Shown here in pieces: positions 34,776 through 45,100 of a stretch of DNA of 64,000 nucleotides. Below the pieces are notes generated by a model that saw only the letters and a program-made list of their open reading frames with translations, had not been told where the DNA came from and made no database searches. This DNA comes from Bacteroidota bacterium (GTDB taxonomy: Bacteria; Bacteroidota; Bacteroidia; B-17B0; Aurantibacillaceae): NCBI GenBank assembly GCA_030684395.1, contig JAUXTT010000011.1, forward strand, positions 186,001 to 250,000. The letters run 5' to 3'. The translations under genes were made by a program, and so were the position numbers. Position 1 is the stretch's first letter, and every line of letters begins with the position of its first letter.

Positions 34776-36557
34776 ATGTCTACAAATAAAATAAAAGGCG
34801 GAGAGTTTCTGATAAAAGAAACAAATGCACAGGATGTTTTTATTCCCGAACAATGGACAGAAGAACAACGCATGATGAAAAAAACATGCGACGATTTTAT
34901 TGAACAGGAAGTAACTCCTATTCTTGACAGGATAGATAAACAAGAAGAAGGCCTGGTTCCTTCCTTATTAGATAAAGCAGGCAAGCTTGGTCTGCTAAGC
35001 ATTTCCATACCGGAAGATTTGGGTGGTTTGGGATTTAATTTTGTCACCTCCATGCTCACAACTGAAGGCATTGGCGTTGGACATTCCATAGCAGTAGCTT
35101 TATCTGCTCATACCGGAATTGGAACCTTACCAATCTTATACTACGGAACAGAAGAGCAAAAAAAGAAGTACATTCCCAAATTAGCCACAGGAGAATGGAA
35201 AGCTTGTTATTGTCTTACCGAACCCGGAAGTGGATCAGATGCAAACAGCGGTAAAACCAACGCAAAATTAAGTGAAGATGGCAAACACTATATTTTGAAC
35301 GGGCAAAAAATGTGGATCACCAACGGAGGCTTTGCAGATATTTTTACTGTGTTTGCTAAAATTGATAATGATAAAAATCTTTCTGCTTTCATAGTAGAAA
35401 AAAGTTTTGGAGGAATAAGCCTGAATCCTGAAGAACATAAAATGGGGATCAAAGGAAGCTCCACCCGGCAGGTATTTTTCACCAATTGCAAAGTGCCGGT
35501 AGAAAATCTTTTATCCGAAAGAGAAAACGGATTTAAAATTGCTGTGAACATCCTGAACATTGGAAGAATTAAGTTAGCAGGCGCGGCAATTGGAGCTGCC
35601 AAAAGTACGACTACCTTATCTGTAAAATACGCAAACGAACGTATTCAGTTCGAAAGAGCTATTTCCAAATATGGCGCAATTCGTTATAAACTGGCTGAAC
35701 AAGCCATACGCATCTTCGCTTCTGAAAGTGCCATCTATAGGGCATCACAAAATATGGAAGATGCTATTGAAGAATTGATGGCCGGGGGAATGTCAAAAGA
35801 AAAAGCCACCTTGAAAGGTATTGAACAATATGCGGTAGAGGCTGCCATATTAAAAGTTCATGGCTCAGAAACGCTCGACTATGTTGCTGACGAAGGAGTT
35901 CAAATATATGGAGGTATGGGTTACAGCGCAGAAGCACCCATGGACAGAATTTACAGAGACTCCCGCATCAACAGAATTTTTGAAGGAACAAACGAGATCA
36001 ATAGATTGCTAATTGTTGATATGCTTTTAAAACGTGCCATGAAAGGCGAATTGGACCTGATGGGATCTGCACAAAAAGTAGCTACAGAATTAGTTGGCAT
36101 TCCTGATATGAATGACGGAGACGAAACACTTTTTGCAGCTGAGAAAAAAATGTTGGGTAATTTCAAAAAGACGGTACTGATGATTGCGGGATCCGCAGTA
36201 CAGAAACTAATGACCACTTTACAAAAAGAGCAGGAGATCCTAATGAATGTTGCTACCATAGTAATTGAAACCTATGTTGCTGAATCCATTCTTCTTCGTG
36301 TAGAAAAAATGGTGAGCATGCAGGGAGAAAAAAATTGCGAGGTTCAATTAGCAATGATGCGATCCTACATAAATAGCGCATGTGATAAAATATGGGCAGA
36401 AGGAAAAGAGGCATTAAACAGTTTTGCTGAAGGCGATGAATTACGTATGATGATGATTGGTTTAAAACGTTTTACCAAACAGGAACAGTTTAACCCTAAA
36501 CAAGCAAGACAAATTGTTGCTCAAAAGTTGATTGAAGAAAACAGATATTGCTTTTAG
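34776..36557 (+). CDS. Long-form acyl-CoA dehydrogenase
   Basis: This FAD enzyme makes trans-2-enoyl-CoA from acyl-CoA, the first oxidation step. At 593 residues it is the long VLCAD-like form, with about 200 extra C-terminal residues beyond the usual 380-residue core. Core signatures are CYCLTEPGSGSDAN, KMWITNGGFADIFTVFAK and VQIYGGMGYSAEAPMDR. The likely catalytic Glu is in RIFEGTNEINRLL near residue 405. The C-terminal helical part probably supports dimerisation or membrane contact, as in VLCAD. It ends the beta-oxidation operon and is followed by a repeat element. The electron acceptor (ETF) is not encoded nearby. Confidence 0.93.
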   Translation: MSTNKIKGGEFLIKETNAQDVFIPEQWTEEQRMMKKTCDDFIEQEVTPILDRIDKQEEGLVPSLLDKAGKLGLLSISIPEDLGGLGFNFVTSMLTTEGIGVGHSIAVALSAHTGIGTLPILYYGTEEQKKKYIPKLATGEWKACYCLTEPGSGSDANSGKTNAKLSEDGKHYILNGQKMWITNGGFADIFTVFAKIDNDKNLSAFIVEKSFGGISLNPEEHKMGIKGSSTRQVFFTNCKVPVENLLSERENGFKIAVNILNIGRIKLAGAAIGAAKSTTTLSVKYANERIQFERAISKYGAIRYKLAEQAIRIFASESAIYRASQNMEDAIEELMAGGMSKEKATLKGIEQYAVEAAILKVHGSETLDYVADEGVQIYGGMGYSAEAPMDRIYRDSRINRIFEGTNEINRLLIVDMLLKRAMKGELDLMGSAQKVATELVGIPDMNDGDETLFAAEKKMLGNFKKTVLMIAGSAVQKLMTTLQKEQEILMNVATIVIETYVAESILLRVEKMVSMQGEKNCEVQLAMMRSYINSACDKIWAEGKEALNSFAEGDELRMMMIGLKRFTKQEQFNPKQARQIVAQKLIEENRYCF

Positions 36558-36567
36558 ACAACTATTT

Positions 36568-36663
36568 CCCGCAGATTGCGCAGATCACCGCAGATCTTTT
36601 TAAATCAATTGAATTCAAAATAAATCTGGAATTTTTCTGCGAAAATCTGTGAGATCTGCGGGA
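36568..36663. repeat. Intergenic 'cgcagat' inverted-repeat element, copy 3
   Basis: After the acyl-CoA dehydrogenase gene, CCCGCAGATTGCGCAGATC with another CGCAGATC unit (36568-36600) pairs with a right arm ending AGATCTGCGGG (about 36625-36663). The first nine bases equal those of copy 2. The hairpin could end the operon transcript. Confidence 0.7.
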
Positions 36664-36703
36664 CCCTTTTCATTAATTTACATATTTACCCCAAATTAGA
36701 ATC

Positions 36704-37144
36704 ATGAAAAATATACTTCTTCTTTGTTTCATAAGTTTCCTTTCCCACTCATTTGCTCAATCGGTGAAAGCAGATGATATACTCGGTACCTGGCTCACCG
36801 GAAGCGGAAAGGCTAAAGTACAGATCTACAAATCAGGTGAAAAATACAATGGCAAGATCGTTTGGTTAAAGAATCCTAACTATGAAGATGGCAAGCCCAA
36901 AGTAGATAAAAATAATAAGGATAAATCCAAGCAAACAACACCAATAATGGGATTAAACCTTTTAAAGGATTTTGAGTTTGATGATGATGAGTGGGAAGAT
37001 GGAACTATTTACGATCCTGAAGACGGAAAAACATACAGTTGCAATATCAAAATGCGAAATGGAAGTCTGGATGTAAGAGGTTATGTTGGTCTTTCCTTGT
37101 TAGGTAGAACACAGATCTGGATCAAGGTTGCTGATGTGAAATAA
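36704..37144 (+). CDS. DUF2147 family exported protein
   Basis: The 146-residue product has a signal peptide (MKNILLLCFISFLSHSFA, cut near AQS). It shows the DUF2147 (lipocalin-like) pattern: ADDILGTWLTGSGKAKVQIY, NGKIVWLKNPNY, DGTIYDPEDGKTYSC and a C-terminal GRTQIWIKV. The family's function is unknown; it is periplasmic by prediction. Its last 23 bases overlap the last codons of the convergent methyltransferase gene. Confidence 0.88.
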   Translation: MKNILLLCFISFLSHSFAQSVKADDILGTWLTGSGKAKVQIYKSGEKYNGKIVWLKNPNYEDGKPKVDKNNKDKSKQTTPIMGLNLLKDFEFDDDEWEDGTIYDPEDGKTYSCNIKMRNGSLDVRGYVGLSLLGRTQIWIKVADVK

Positions 37145-37928
37145 GCTTCAATACAAAATGCTCTTTCTCTTTTTGCTCTTGTCTCAAAAAAACAATTCCA
37201 ATAAAGTGCAGGTCAAGAGTTAAACGGACTTGTGGATGATCCTTTATTTCTTTCCAGGCAGCTTTCATTTCTTCGCTCCAATTAATATCATCAAATACGA
37301 TTACTGAATCGTTATGGGATTTTTTTAGTACCTCTTCAAAGTATCGTAGTGTAGGCTCTTTCAAATGGTTGCCATCAATGTAAACAAAATCTATCTTTTC
37401 CAGCTTCGATACGAGTTTCGGTAATTGATCATCAAAATTTCCAGGTATTACTTCAATATTTTTACAATCGTTTTCTTGAAATTGTTTTCTTGAAAAATCA
37501 ACCAAACTATCACTTCCTTCCAAAGAATAAACCTTTGCCCTTTTTGCTGCTGATGCCAGGTACATGGTTGTTAAGCCCAGTGAAGTTCCCAGTTCAATAA
37601 CAGTTGCGGGTGCTGAAAAATTTACCAGTCTGAAAAGTAACCGTGCGTATTTTTCCGGGGCAATTCCATGTGTGCATATATCAGATATCCTCCGTTCATT
37701 TGATTTAAAAATTTTAGATCCTGCTCCAAAATCTTTAATGGTAATAATGGAATTATTTTGCTCTAGCTTTCTTCTGACCCTGGCGAGTTTATCATAATCG
37801 TAGTAGCTATACGATTCTTCAATTACGTTATTATATAGATCAAAAACAAAAGGAGAATGGATTCCATGAGCGTCTTTCGCTATTAGTTTATAACGCGCGA
37901 AATCACTTAATTTCGAAAGTGTACTCAC
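37122..37928 (-). CDS. Class I SAM-dependent methyltransferase
   Basis: The 268-residue protein has a Rossmann methyltransferase core of the Methyltransf_24 type. Motif I is VIELGTSLGLTTMYLA near residue 114, motif II is KVYSLEGSD near 136, and FVYIDGNHLKEPTLRYF and VIVFDDINWSEEM follow. The substrate is unknown; the DGNH and DDI motifs resemble metal-dependent O-methyltransferases. The start is a GTG whose GTGA overlaps the stop of the glucosaminidase gene, so the two are translationally coupled. The 3' end overlaps the DUF2147 gene on the other strand by 23 bases. Confidence 0.85.
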   Translation of the reverse strand: MSTLSKLSDFARYKLIAKDAHGIHSPFVFDLYNNVIEESYSYYDYDKLARVRRKLEQNNSIITIKDFGAGSKIFKSNERRISDICTHGIAPEKYARLLFRLVNFSAPATVIELGTSLGLTTMYLASAAKRAKVYSLEGSDSLVDFSRKQFQENDCKNIEVIPGNFDDQLPKLVSKLEKIDFVYIDGNHLKEPTLRYFEEVLKKSHNDSVIVFDDINWSEEMKAAWKEIKDHPQVRLTLDLHFIGIVFLRQEQKEKEHFVLKLISHQQP

Positions 37929-38866
37929 CCTTCTTTGTTTTCTAAAGGCTTTTTGTGACGCAGAAATAACACATCGCCCACTTTAGGTTCTTGCCCTTGT
38001 TTGATGCGGTTCTTTTTGCACAAATGGTAGATACGAATTCCGTGCAATTGAGAAATAGATTTTAATGTTTCTCCTTTGGTAACCACATGATAAGGTTCAC
38101 GAGCCTTTCTGCGTTTACGTTCTACATATATTTTTGTACCTGCTGACACTTTATCTTTTTGGTTAAGGTCGTTATAATTAAGCAGGTCTTCCAATTCCAG
38201 ATTAAACTCAGTTGCGATCTTATAAAACGAATCTCCCGGTTTGGTAATAATAAATTTAGTGCGATTAAATCTAAGTACCTGCCTTAACTCCATTTTACTT
38301 TGTGGAGCAACTGATGTTCCATGATGCACTGGTAAACCCTCCTGCAAATCATACTGATTAAGGTTGTACTTCTCAATTAACTCAATTAGTTGTTCTGCAT
38401 ATTTAGGATGTGTTGCATAACCGGCTAGTTTCAACCCCTTGGCCCAGCCTTTATAATCTGTTAATGGTAATTCGAATAAAGAAGCATAACGAGGGCGGCC
38501 CTTTAAAAATAAGGAATGATCTGTGTACGAATCCAATACTTTCTCATACTTACGAAAACATTCATTCTTTGCATCATCGTCCATGAAATAACTTTCCCCC
38601 GTCCAGCCTACATGACATTTGATCCCAAAATGGTTATTTGCATATACCGAAAGCGCACTGTTTCCATTCCCGCTTTCCAACATGCCTTGTGCCAGTGTAA
38701 TACTCGCAGGAATGCCATGACTCAGCATTTCTGCTATTGCATCCTCTTTATATAAAGAAATGTAATCGTTGGGAGATAATTTTTTTTCAGAAGGTTGGGC
38801 AAACACAATCCTGCTAAAACAGCAAAACAATGCGAGGGCGGTTATTTTTCCGGCAAAAACTTTCAT
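37925..38866 (-). CDS. GH73-type glucosaminidase with two LysM domains
   Basis: This exported peptidoglycan hydrolase is 313 residues. A signal peptide (MKVFAGKITALALFCCFS, cut after FAQ) is followed by the glucosaminidase domain at about 30-170 (ITLAQGMLESGNGNSALS with the likely catalytic Glu, NNHFGIKCH, YTDHSLFL). Two LysM peptidoglycan-binding domains follow near 205-255 and 263-308 (KPGDSFYKIATEFNLELEDLLNYN; VTKGETLKSISQLHG). It probably cuts between GlcNAc and MurNAc in cell wall remodelling. It leads a two-gene operon with the methyltransferase and is divergent from the efflux operon. Confidence 0.92.
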   Translation of the reverse strand: MKVFAGKITALALFCCFSRIVFAQPSEKKLSPNDYISLYKEDAIAEMLSHGIPASITLAQGMLESGNGNSALSVYANNHFGIKCHVGWTGESYFMDDDAKNECFRKYEKVLDSYTDHSLFLKGRPRYASLFELPLTDYKGWAKGLKLAGYATHPKYAEQLIELIEKYNLNQYDLQEGLPVHHGTSVAPQSKMELRQVLRFNRTKFIITKPGDSFYKIATEFNLELEDLLNYNDLNQKDKVSAGTKIYVERKRRKAREPYHVVTKGETLKSISQLHGIRIYHLCKKNRIKQGQEPKVGDVLFLRHKKPLENKEG

Positions 38867-38971
38867 ACTCCCACAAATTTACATCATTCTAATGAGCAGT
38901 TCTATCCATAAAATTACGATTATGAACATGTGGATGTTAGGTTTTCGACGAATTTGTTAAAATTTCCATTA

Positions 38972-39008
38972 GGAAACTTGCAAGACAAAAATAGTTTCCA
39001 TAGTTTTG
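38972..39008 (+). promoter_or_regulatory. Promoter with 28-bp dyad operator before the tetR efflux operon
   Basis: GGAAACT (38972-38978), a 14-base spacer and AGTTTCC (38993-38999) are followed one base later by the -7 element TAGTTTTG (39001-39008) and CCCC. The tetR ATG is 18 bases downstream. Geometry and key bases are the same as at 2315-2351. The site fits an autoregulatory operator of the TetR protein that the transcript encodes first. Confidence 0.72.
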
Positions 39009-39026
39009 CCCCAGATTTAAGAACAA

Positions 39027-39641
39027 ATGGAACCAGAAGAGAAAATAATTAAAGGTGCTGAAGAGTTGTTCTTTCGTTTTGGTGTGCGCTCTGTAACCAT
39101 GGACGACATAGCAAAGCACCTGGGAATGAGTAAAAAAACTATTTATCAATGTTATAAAGACAAGGATGAAATGGTTTTTAAACTGATGCAGGTACAGGTA
39201 CAACAACACGAAGAAGTTTTTGGAGGAATTCAAAAAAACTCAACTAATGTTATTGAAGAAGTATTTGAGATCATGAAGGAAATCTCTTCTTATTTAAGTA
39301 GGATAAATCCTTTATTGATGTACGAATTACAAAAATACTATCCTAAAGCCTGGGCGCTTTTTAAAGGTTTAAAAGAAAATTTTATCCAGAAAATGGTAGA
39401 AAGCTCTATTAATGGTGGAAAAGAGCAAGGTATCGTAAGGCAGGACACAGATACAAAAATACTTTCCCGCTTAAGAATGGAAGAGGTAGAAATGGCATTT
39501 AACCCTGCTGTTTATCCACCTGATAAGTTTAATCATGTCGAAGTGCAAATGGCATTAACCGAACATTTTTTGTATGGCATCTGTACCCTTAAAGGACATA
39601 AACTCATTAATAAATACAAACAAATTCATGAAGAAGAGTAA
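39027..39641 (+). CDS. TetR/AcrR-family repressor of the RND efflux operon
   Basis: The 204-residue protein has a TetR N-terminal helix-turn-helix (VRSVTMDDIAKHLGMSKKTI, then YQCYKDKDEMVFKLM) at about 20-60. A helical ligand-binding and dimerisation domain follows. It is the first gene of the tolC-MFP-RND operon, the usual place for the local repressor. The dyad overlapping its own promoter is the probable binding site; the same dyad at the TonB receptor promoter suggests a second target. The inducer is unknown. Confidence 0.9.
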   Translation: MEPEEKIIKGAEELFFRFGVRSVTMDDIAKHLGMSKKTIYQCYKDKDEMVFKLMQVQVQQHEEVFGGIQKNSTNVIEEVFEIMKEISSYLSRINPLLMYELQKYYPKAWALFKGLKENFIQKMVESSINGGKEQGIVRQDTDTKILSRLRMEEVEMAFNPAVYPPDKFNHVEVQMALTEHFLYGICTLKGHKLINKYKQIHEEE

Positions 39642-39648
39642 AGACCAA

Positions 39649-41013
39649 ATGAATAAGACCATGATAAACTTAAAAGTAAGCTTAATACTGGTAATCGCAT
39701 TATTACCAGCTATTATAAAAGCGCAAAAAACAGGTGGAAGTGATTTCACTCTTCAGGCGGCTATTGATTACGCTACGAAACACAACGCAAATTACCTGAA
39801 TGCAGAGTTAGACATTAAACTTGCTGAATACAAGAACAAGGAAGTAATAGGTATTGGTTTACCACAGGTAAGCGGAAGTATTGACCTTAAAGATTATTTC
39901 AAGATCCCAACTTCTTTGATCCCTGCTCAGTTTTTAAACCCAAATGCTCCTGCGGGGACTTTTATTCCCGTTCAGTTTGGAACACAGTGGAATGCCACCG
40001 CCGGAATCTCCGTTTCTCAATTAATTTTCAGCAGTGATTATATTGTTGGGTTGCAGGCAGCAAAGGAATTTAAAGATCTGTCCCAAAAATCTTTAACGCG
40101 TACAAAAGTTGAAACAGCAGTTACCATAACAAAGGCATACTATTCTGTTTTGGTGAATCGTGAGCGTTTAAAAACATTAACTGCAAATATCGAAAGAATT
40201 AAAAAACTATACGATGACACAAAAGCATTAAATGAAGCAGGGTTTGTGGAAAAAATAGACAGTGATCGACTAGAGCTTGCATATAACAATCTACTTACTG
40301 AAAAAGAAAAAGTAGAGCGTTTAATTGGCCTAAGCGAAACACTTTTAAAATTTCAAATGGGCTACGGTTTAACTGAACCTATAACTCTAAGCGATGAATT
40401 AAAAGCGGAACAGTTTCAGGACCTTGAATCGGGAACAAACATAAAAGTAAATTATGCTTCACGTCCTGAATTTTCATTACTTGAATCACAAAAGCGAATC
40501 AACGAACTGGATCTTAAAAGATACAGAATGTCATACCTTCCAACATTAGCTGGATATGCAGCCTACAACCAACAGGCTCAACGTTCTAAATTTGATTTTT
40601 TTGATACTGATCAAAAATGGTTTCCAATAGGAATTGTTGGAGCTACTTTGAATATTCCAATTTTCAGTGGCGGACAAAAATATTACAAAACGCAACAAGC
40701 AAAGTTAAACCTTCAGAAAACCGTTAACACCATGGATTATATGAAAACGGTGATTGAATTTGAAACCATTACAGCTTCCATCACTTATAAAAACGCTTAT
40801 GCAAGTATGCTGACTCAACAAAAGAACAAAGACCTCGCTAAAAGTATTTACGAAACTTCCAGGAAAAAATATGACGCAGGAATAGGATCCAGCCTTGAAC
40901 TAATAACAGCTGAAACAGCTTTGAAAGAAGCTGAAACAAATTATTTAAGTGCTATTTACGATTTAATAATTGCAAAAACAGATTTAGACAAAGCACAAGG
41001 AAATATTAAATAA
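39649..41013 (+). CDS. TolC-family outer-membrane efflux protein
   Basis: The 454-residue product is the outer-membrane channel of the tripartite pump. A signal peptide (INLKVSLILVIALLPAII, cut after KAQ) precedes two related outer-membrane-efflux halves rich in long coiled helices (ITKAYYSVLVNRERLKTLTA; ITYKNAYASMLTQQKNKDLA). It ends with the family-typical GSSLELITAETALKEAETNYL. I chose ATG 39649; ATG 39628 would overlap the tetR stop, and an earlier in-frame start at 39574 would read through tetR. It works with the lipoprotein adaptor and RND pump encoded next. Confidence 0.92.
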   Translation: MNKTMINLKVSLILVIALLPAIIKAQKTGGSDFTLQAAIDYATKHNANYLNAELDIKLAEYKNKEVIGIGLPQVSGSIDLKDYFKIPTSLIPAQFLNPNAPAGTFIPVQFGTQWNATAGISVSQLIFSSDYIVGLQAAKEFKDLSQKSLTRTKVETAVTITKAYYSVLVNRERLKTLTANIERIKKLYDDTKALNEAGFVEKIDSDRLELAYNNLLTEKEKVERLIGLSETLLKFQMGYGLTEPITLSDELKAEQFQDLESGTNIKVNYASRPEFSLLESQKRINELDLKRYRMSYLPTLAGYAAYNQQAQRSKFDFFDTDQKWFPIGIVGATLNIPIFSGGQKYYKTQQAKLNLQKTVNTMDYMKTVIEFETITASITYKNAYASMLTQQKNKDLAKSIYETSRKKYDAGIGSSLELITAETALKEAETNYLSAIYDLIIAKTDLDKAQGNIK

Positions 41014-41050
41014 AATTATCATGAACTCAACCCTATTTAAAAATTATTAC

Positions 41051-42157
41051 ATGAAAAATATATTAGCATTCGGGCTTGCTACAACATTACTTTTAGCATC
41101 CTGCTCACAACCGGATAAAAAAGCAGAATTAGAAAAACTACGTACTCAGGAAGCAGAATTGCTTGCACAAATAGAAAAACTGGAAACCGAAATCGGGAAT
41201 AACGATACTTCCAAAGTTAAAACCAATCTTGTGGAAACACAGACCATACAAATGCAGTTATTTTCTACTTACATTGACATTCAGGGAAGGATTGATGCTG
41301 ACGAAAACGTGGGTTTGTCATCTGAGATCCCCGGAACTATCACAAAAATTAATGTAAAAGTTGGTGATGAAGTAAGCAAAGGACAAGTGCTTGCAGAAAC
41401 AGATGCCCGAACTGTTCAACAAAGCATCAGTGATCTTCAAACCAATCTTGATTTGGTAAATCAATTATTTGACAAACAAAAAGGATTATGGGATCAAAAG
41501 ATCGGCACCGAGGTTCAATACCTACAGGCAAAAACTAACAAAGAAAGTCTGGAGAAAAAAATGCTCACCCTTCAGGAACAACTACGCATGACTAAAATTA
41601 TTTCTCCTATCAGCGGAACAGTTGATGCAGTTGATATTAAATTAGGACAGGCTGTTGCTCCGGGTTTACCCGCGATAAGGGTAATTAATTTCAGCAACTT
41701 AAAAGTAAAGGCAGATGTTGCAGAAGTATATGCAGGAAGAATAAGTAAAGGTGATGCTGTAAAAGTATATTTCCCCGACACAGGAGACTCATTGGAATCC
41801 AAAGTTAATTTTGCTGCAAGAGCAATCAATAATGTTACCCGGACATTTACAGTTGAAGTGTTACTCGACAACAAAAAAGATTATCACCCTAACATTGTAA
41901 CACGTTTAAAAATCAATGACTACACTTCTCCTACTCCGGTAGTTGCAGTACCGGTAAAACTTATTCAAAATGAGATTGGCGGAGGAAAGTTCGTTTATAT
42001 ATCGGAAGCAGGGAAAGCGGTAAAAAAGGTGGTAAAAACCGGAAAAGAATACAACGGTTTAATTGAAATAACAGAGGGATTAAAACAAGGTGATAAACTC
42101 GTTAGTAAAGGATATGATACCATTAACGAAGGCGATCTTATTTCTGCAAAAAAATAA
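41051..42157 (+). CDS. RND efflux periplasmic adaptor (membrane fusion) lipoprotein
   Basis: The product is about 368 residues. A lipoprotein signal (FGLATTLLLASC, Cys at about 18) anchors it. A Glu/Lys-rich coiled coil follows immediately, which is unusual in being N-terminal. Then come the lipoyl half-motifs (GTITKINVKVGDEVSKGQVLAETD and SGTVDAVDIKLGQAVAPG), a helical hairpin, and the beta-barrel domain. It links the RND pump to the TolC channel. ATG 41051 places the signal correctly; ATG 41021 is an alternative with ten extra residues. Confidence 0.92.
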   Translation: MKNILAFGLATTLLLASCSQPDKKAELEKLRTQEAELLAQIEKLETEIGNNDTSKVKTNLVETQTIQMQLFSTYIDIQGRIDADENVGLSSEIPGTITKINVKVGDEVSKGQVLAETDARTVQQSISDLQTNLDLVNQLFDKQKGLWDQKIGTEVQYLQAKTNKESLEKKMLTLQEQLRMTKIISPISGTVDAVDIKLGQAVAPGLPAIRVINFSNLKVKADVAEVYAGRISKGDAVKVYFPDTGDSLESKVNFAARAINNVTRTFTVEVLLDNKKDYHPNIVTRLKINDYTSPTPVVAVPVKLIQNEIGGGKFVYISEAGKAVKKVVKTGKEYNGLIEITEGLKQGDKLVSKGYDTINEGDLISAKK

Positions 42158-42193
42158 GGAACCTCAATTATTGTATCAATAAAAAAAATCATT

Positions 42194-45100
42194 ATGCTAG
42201 AAAAATTTAAAGAGTTTAAGCCCTCCAGTTGGGCGATAGACAATAAAGTAAGTATCTACATACTTACCGTTATCATCTGTATTGTAGGTGTTATGTCCTA
42301 CAATTCCTTACCAAAAGAAAGTTTCCCGGATATTACAGTGCCTACCATTTTTGTAAGTACTGTTAATGCAGGTAATTCGCCAACCAATATTGAAAACACC
42401 ATTACCAAACCAATAGAGAAAAAACTAAAATCGGTTTCAGGTATTAAAAAAGTAACCAGCACTTCTTTACAGGATGTTTCTGTTATTGTAGTGGAGTTTA
42501 ACACTAATGTAAACACTGATAAAGCAAAACTGAAAGTAAAAGATGCGGTTGATGAAGCACGAACAGACATGCCTCAAACACTTACCATGGAACCGCGAAT
42601 AAAAGAGATCGCTTTTTCGGAAATTCCAATCATGTACATCAACGTTGCAGGGAAGTACGATCTTAAAAAATTAAAAAAATATGCTGAAGATCTTCAGGAA
42701 AAAATAGAAGGTTTAAAAGAGATCAATGAAGCAAAACTCGTAGGAGCATTAGACAGAGAGATTCAGGTAAACCTGGATATGTACAAAATGCAGGCTGCTC
42801 AGTTAACTCTGGGAGATGTTCAACGCGCTATCAGTGCAGAGAACCTTTCCATTACACTTGGACAGGTTCCAATGGACGGAATGAAACGTACTCTGAGTAT
42901 CAAAAAAGAATTTAAAGATATTGAAGAGATCAAAAACATGGTGATCAACTCACAAAGCGGAGCACGCATGTATTTGAAAGATATAGCTGAAGTAAACGAT
43001 TCGTTTTTAGAACAGGAAAGTTTCAGCAGCAGTAAAGGTAAGAACGTTATTACGCTGAACGTTATTAAACGTCCGGGAGAAAATCTTATCGAAGCCTCTC
43101 AAAAGATCAAAAATATTATTGAAGACATGAAGGAAGAAGAATTCCCTGAAGGTCTGGAAGTAACCATATCAGGTGATCAATCAGATAAAACAGAAGTTAC
43201 CTTACATGACCTGATCAATACTATTATCATTGGATTCGTTTTAGTAACATTTATTCTGATGTTCTTTATGGGCGTTACCAATGCCTTGTTCGTTGCATCA
43301 TCTGTTCCGCTTTCTATGTTTATTGCCTTCATGATTATGCCTGCAATTGGTTTCAGTATGAACATGATTGTATTGTTTGCATTCTTACTCGCTCTCGGTA
43401 TTGTTGTAGATGATGCCATCGTGGTAATCGAAAACACGCATAGGATATTTGACAATGGTAAGCGGGATATAAAAACTGCCGCCAAAATGGCCGCCGGCGA
43501 AGTATTTTTACCGGTATTGTCTGGGACCTTAACAACCCTTGCACCCTTTATACCTTTAGCTTTTTGGAGTGGAATCATTGGTAAATTTATGTTCTTCCTT
43601 CCTGTAACGCTCATTATAACTCTAATGGCATCTCTCTTAGTAGCTTATATTATCAATCCTGTATTTGCTGTAGATTTCATGAAGCCTCATCATGAAGAGA
43701 AAAAAGAATACGGGAGGCTTTCTAAAAAAGCATGGAGACTTCTTATATTATATGCGATCGTAGCTCTTCTTGCTCACTTAGGTGGTAAAACACTTATTGG
43801 TAACCTGGTTATTTTCCTTGGCTTGTTTATGGTAATTCACCGCTTGTTCCTTTACAAAGTAATTGAAGCATGGCAAACAAAAGCGTGGCCTGCTTTCCAA
43901 AACAAATACACCAAATTTTTAAAATGGAATTTAGTGAAGCCCTGGAGACCAATTGTATTAACAGTTGTAGCCTTTGTATTCACAATGTTTTTATTTGTTG
44001 CAAGAAGCCCGAAAGTTGTTTTCTTCCCGGAAGGTGATCCAAACAATATTTTTGTATACGTAAAATTACCTGTTGGTACCGACCCGGTTTATACCAATAC
44101 CATCATGCGGGATGTAGAGAAAAAAGTAGATGAAGTTCTTGGTAAAAATAATCCAATCGTTGAGTCTATTATTACAAACGTTACAGTTGGTGTAACTGAC
44201 CCACAGGATCAGGATCAAAACAAATACCCTAACAGAGGTAAAATTGCCATCAACTTTGTACGTTTTGGTTTACGAACAGGAGAATCCACCGGCGATTACT
44301 TACAAAAACTTCAGAACTTAAACTGGAACATTGCAGGCGCTGAGATCTCAGTAAACAAAGAGCAAGCGGGACCACCTACTTCCAAACCAATTAATATTGA
44401 AATTGTTGGTGACAAATTGGAGGACCTTTTGGTAAATGCCAATAATTTGAAACGTTATTTAGATGAGCAAAAAATTCCGGGCATTGTTGAATTAAAAAAG
44501 GATCTGGAAGATAATAAACCCGAAATTATTTTTGATATTGACAGGGAGCGTGCCAATCGTGAAGGGATCTCTACCGGGCAGTTGGCAATGGAAATACGCG
44601 GTGCAGTGTTTGGAACGGAGGCAACAAAGTTCAGAGATGCGGATGATGAGTATCCGGTTCAGCTCCGTTACAAATACGATCAACGAATCAATATTGAAAC
44701 CATTCGTAATTTGAAAGTTACTTTCAGAGACATGAACCTTGGCGGTATCCTTCGTTCAGTTCCATTATCTTCTGTTTGTAACGTTTATTATTCTAACACT
44801 TACGGTGGAATCAAAAGAAAAAATTACGAACGTGTAATTACTTTATCGTCCGATGTGAAGGCAGATTTTAATCCGAACGAGGTTGTTGCAAAAGTTCAGA
44901 AGGCTGCTGTAGGCTACAAAGCCCTTGGTGATGTAGAAGTGAAATTTACCGGACAGCAAGAAGAGCAACAGGAAACGGGTGCTTTCCTTGGCAGAGCTTT
45001 ATTGATCTCTTTCGGATTAATGCTCCTGATTCTTGTACTTCAATTCAACTCCTTTGGTAAACCAATCATTATCATGTCGGAGATACTTTTCAGTGTGATA

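Noticed and set aside
39574-39648. Earlier start for the TolC-family protein inside tetR
   Set aside because: It would add about 25 residues before the signal peptide and overlap tetR by 68 bases; ATG 39649 gives a normal signal peptide.
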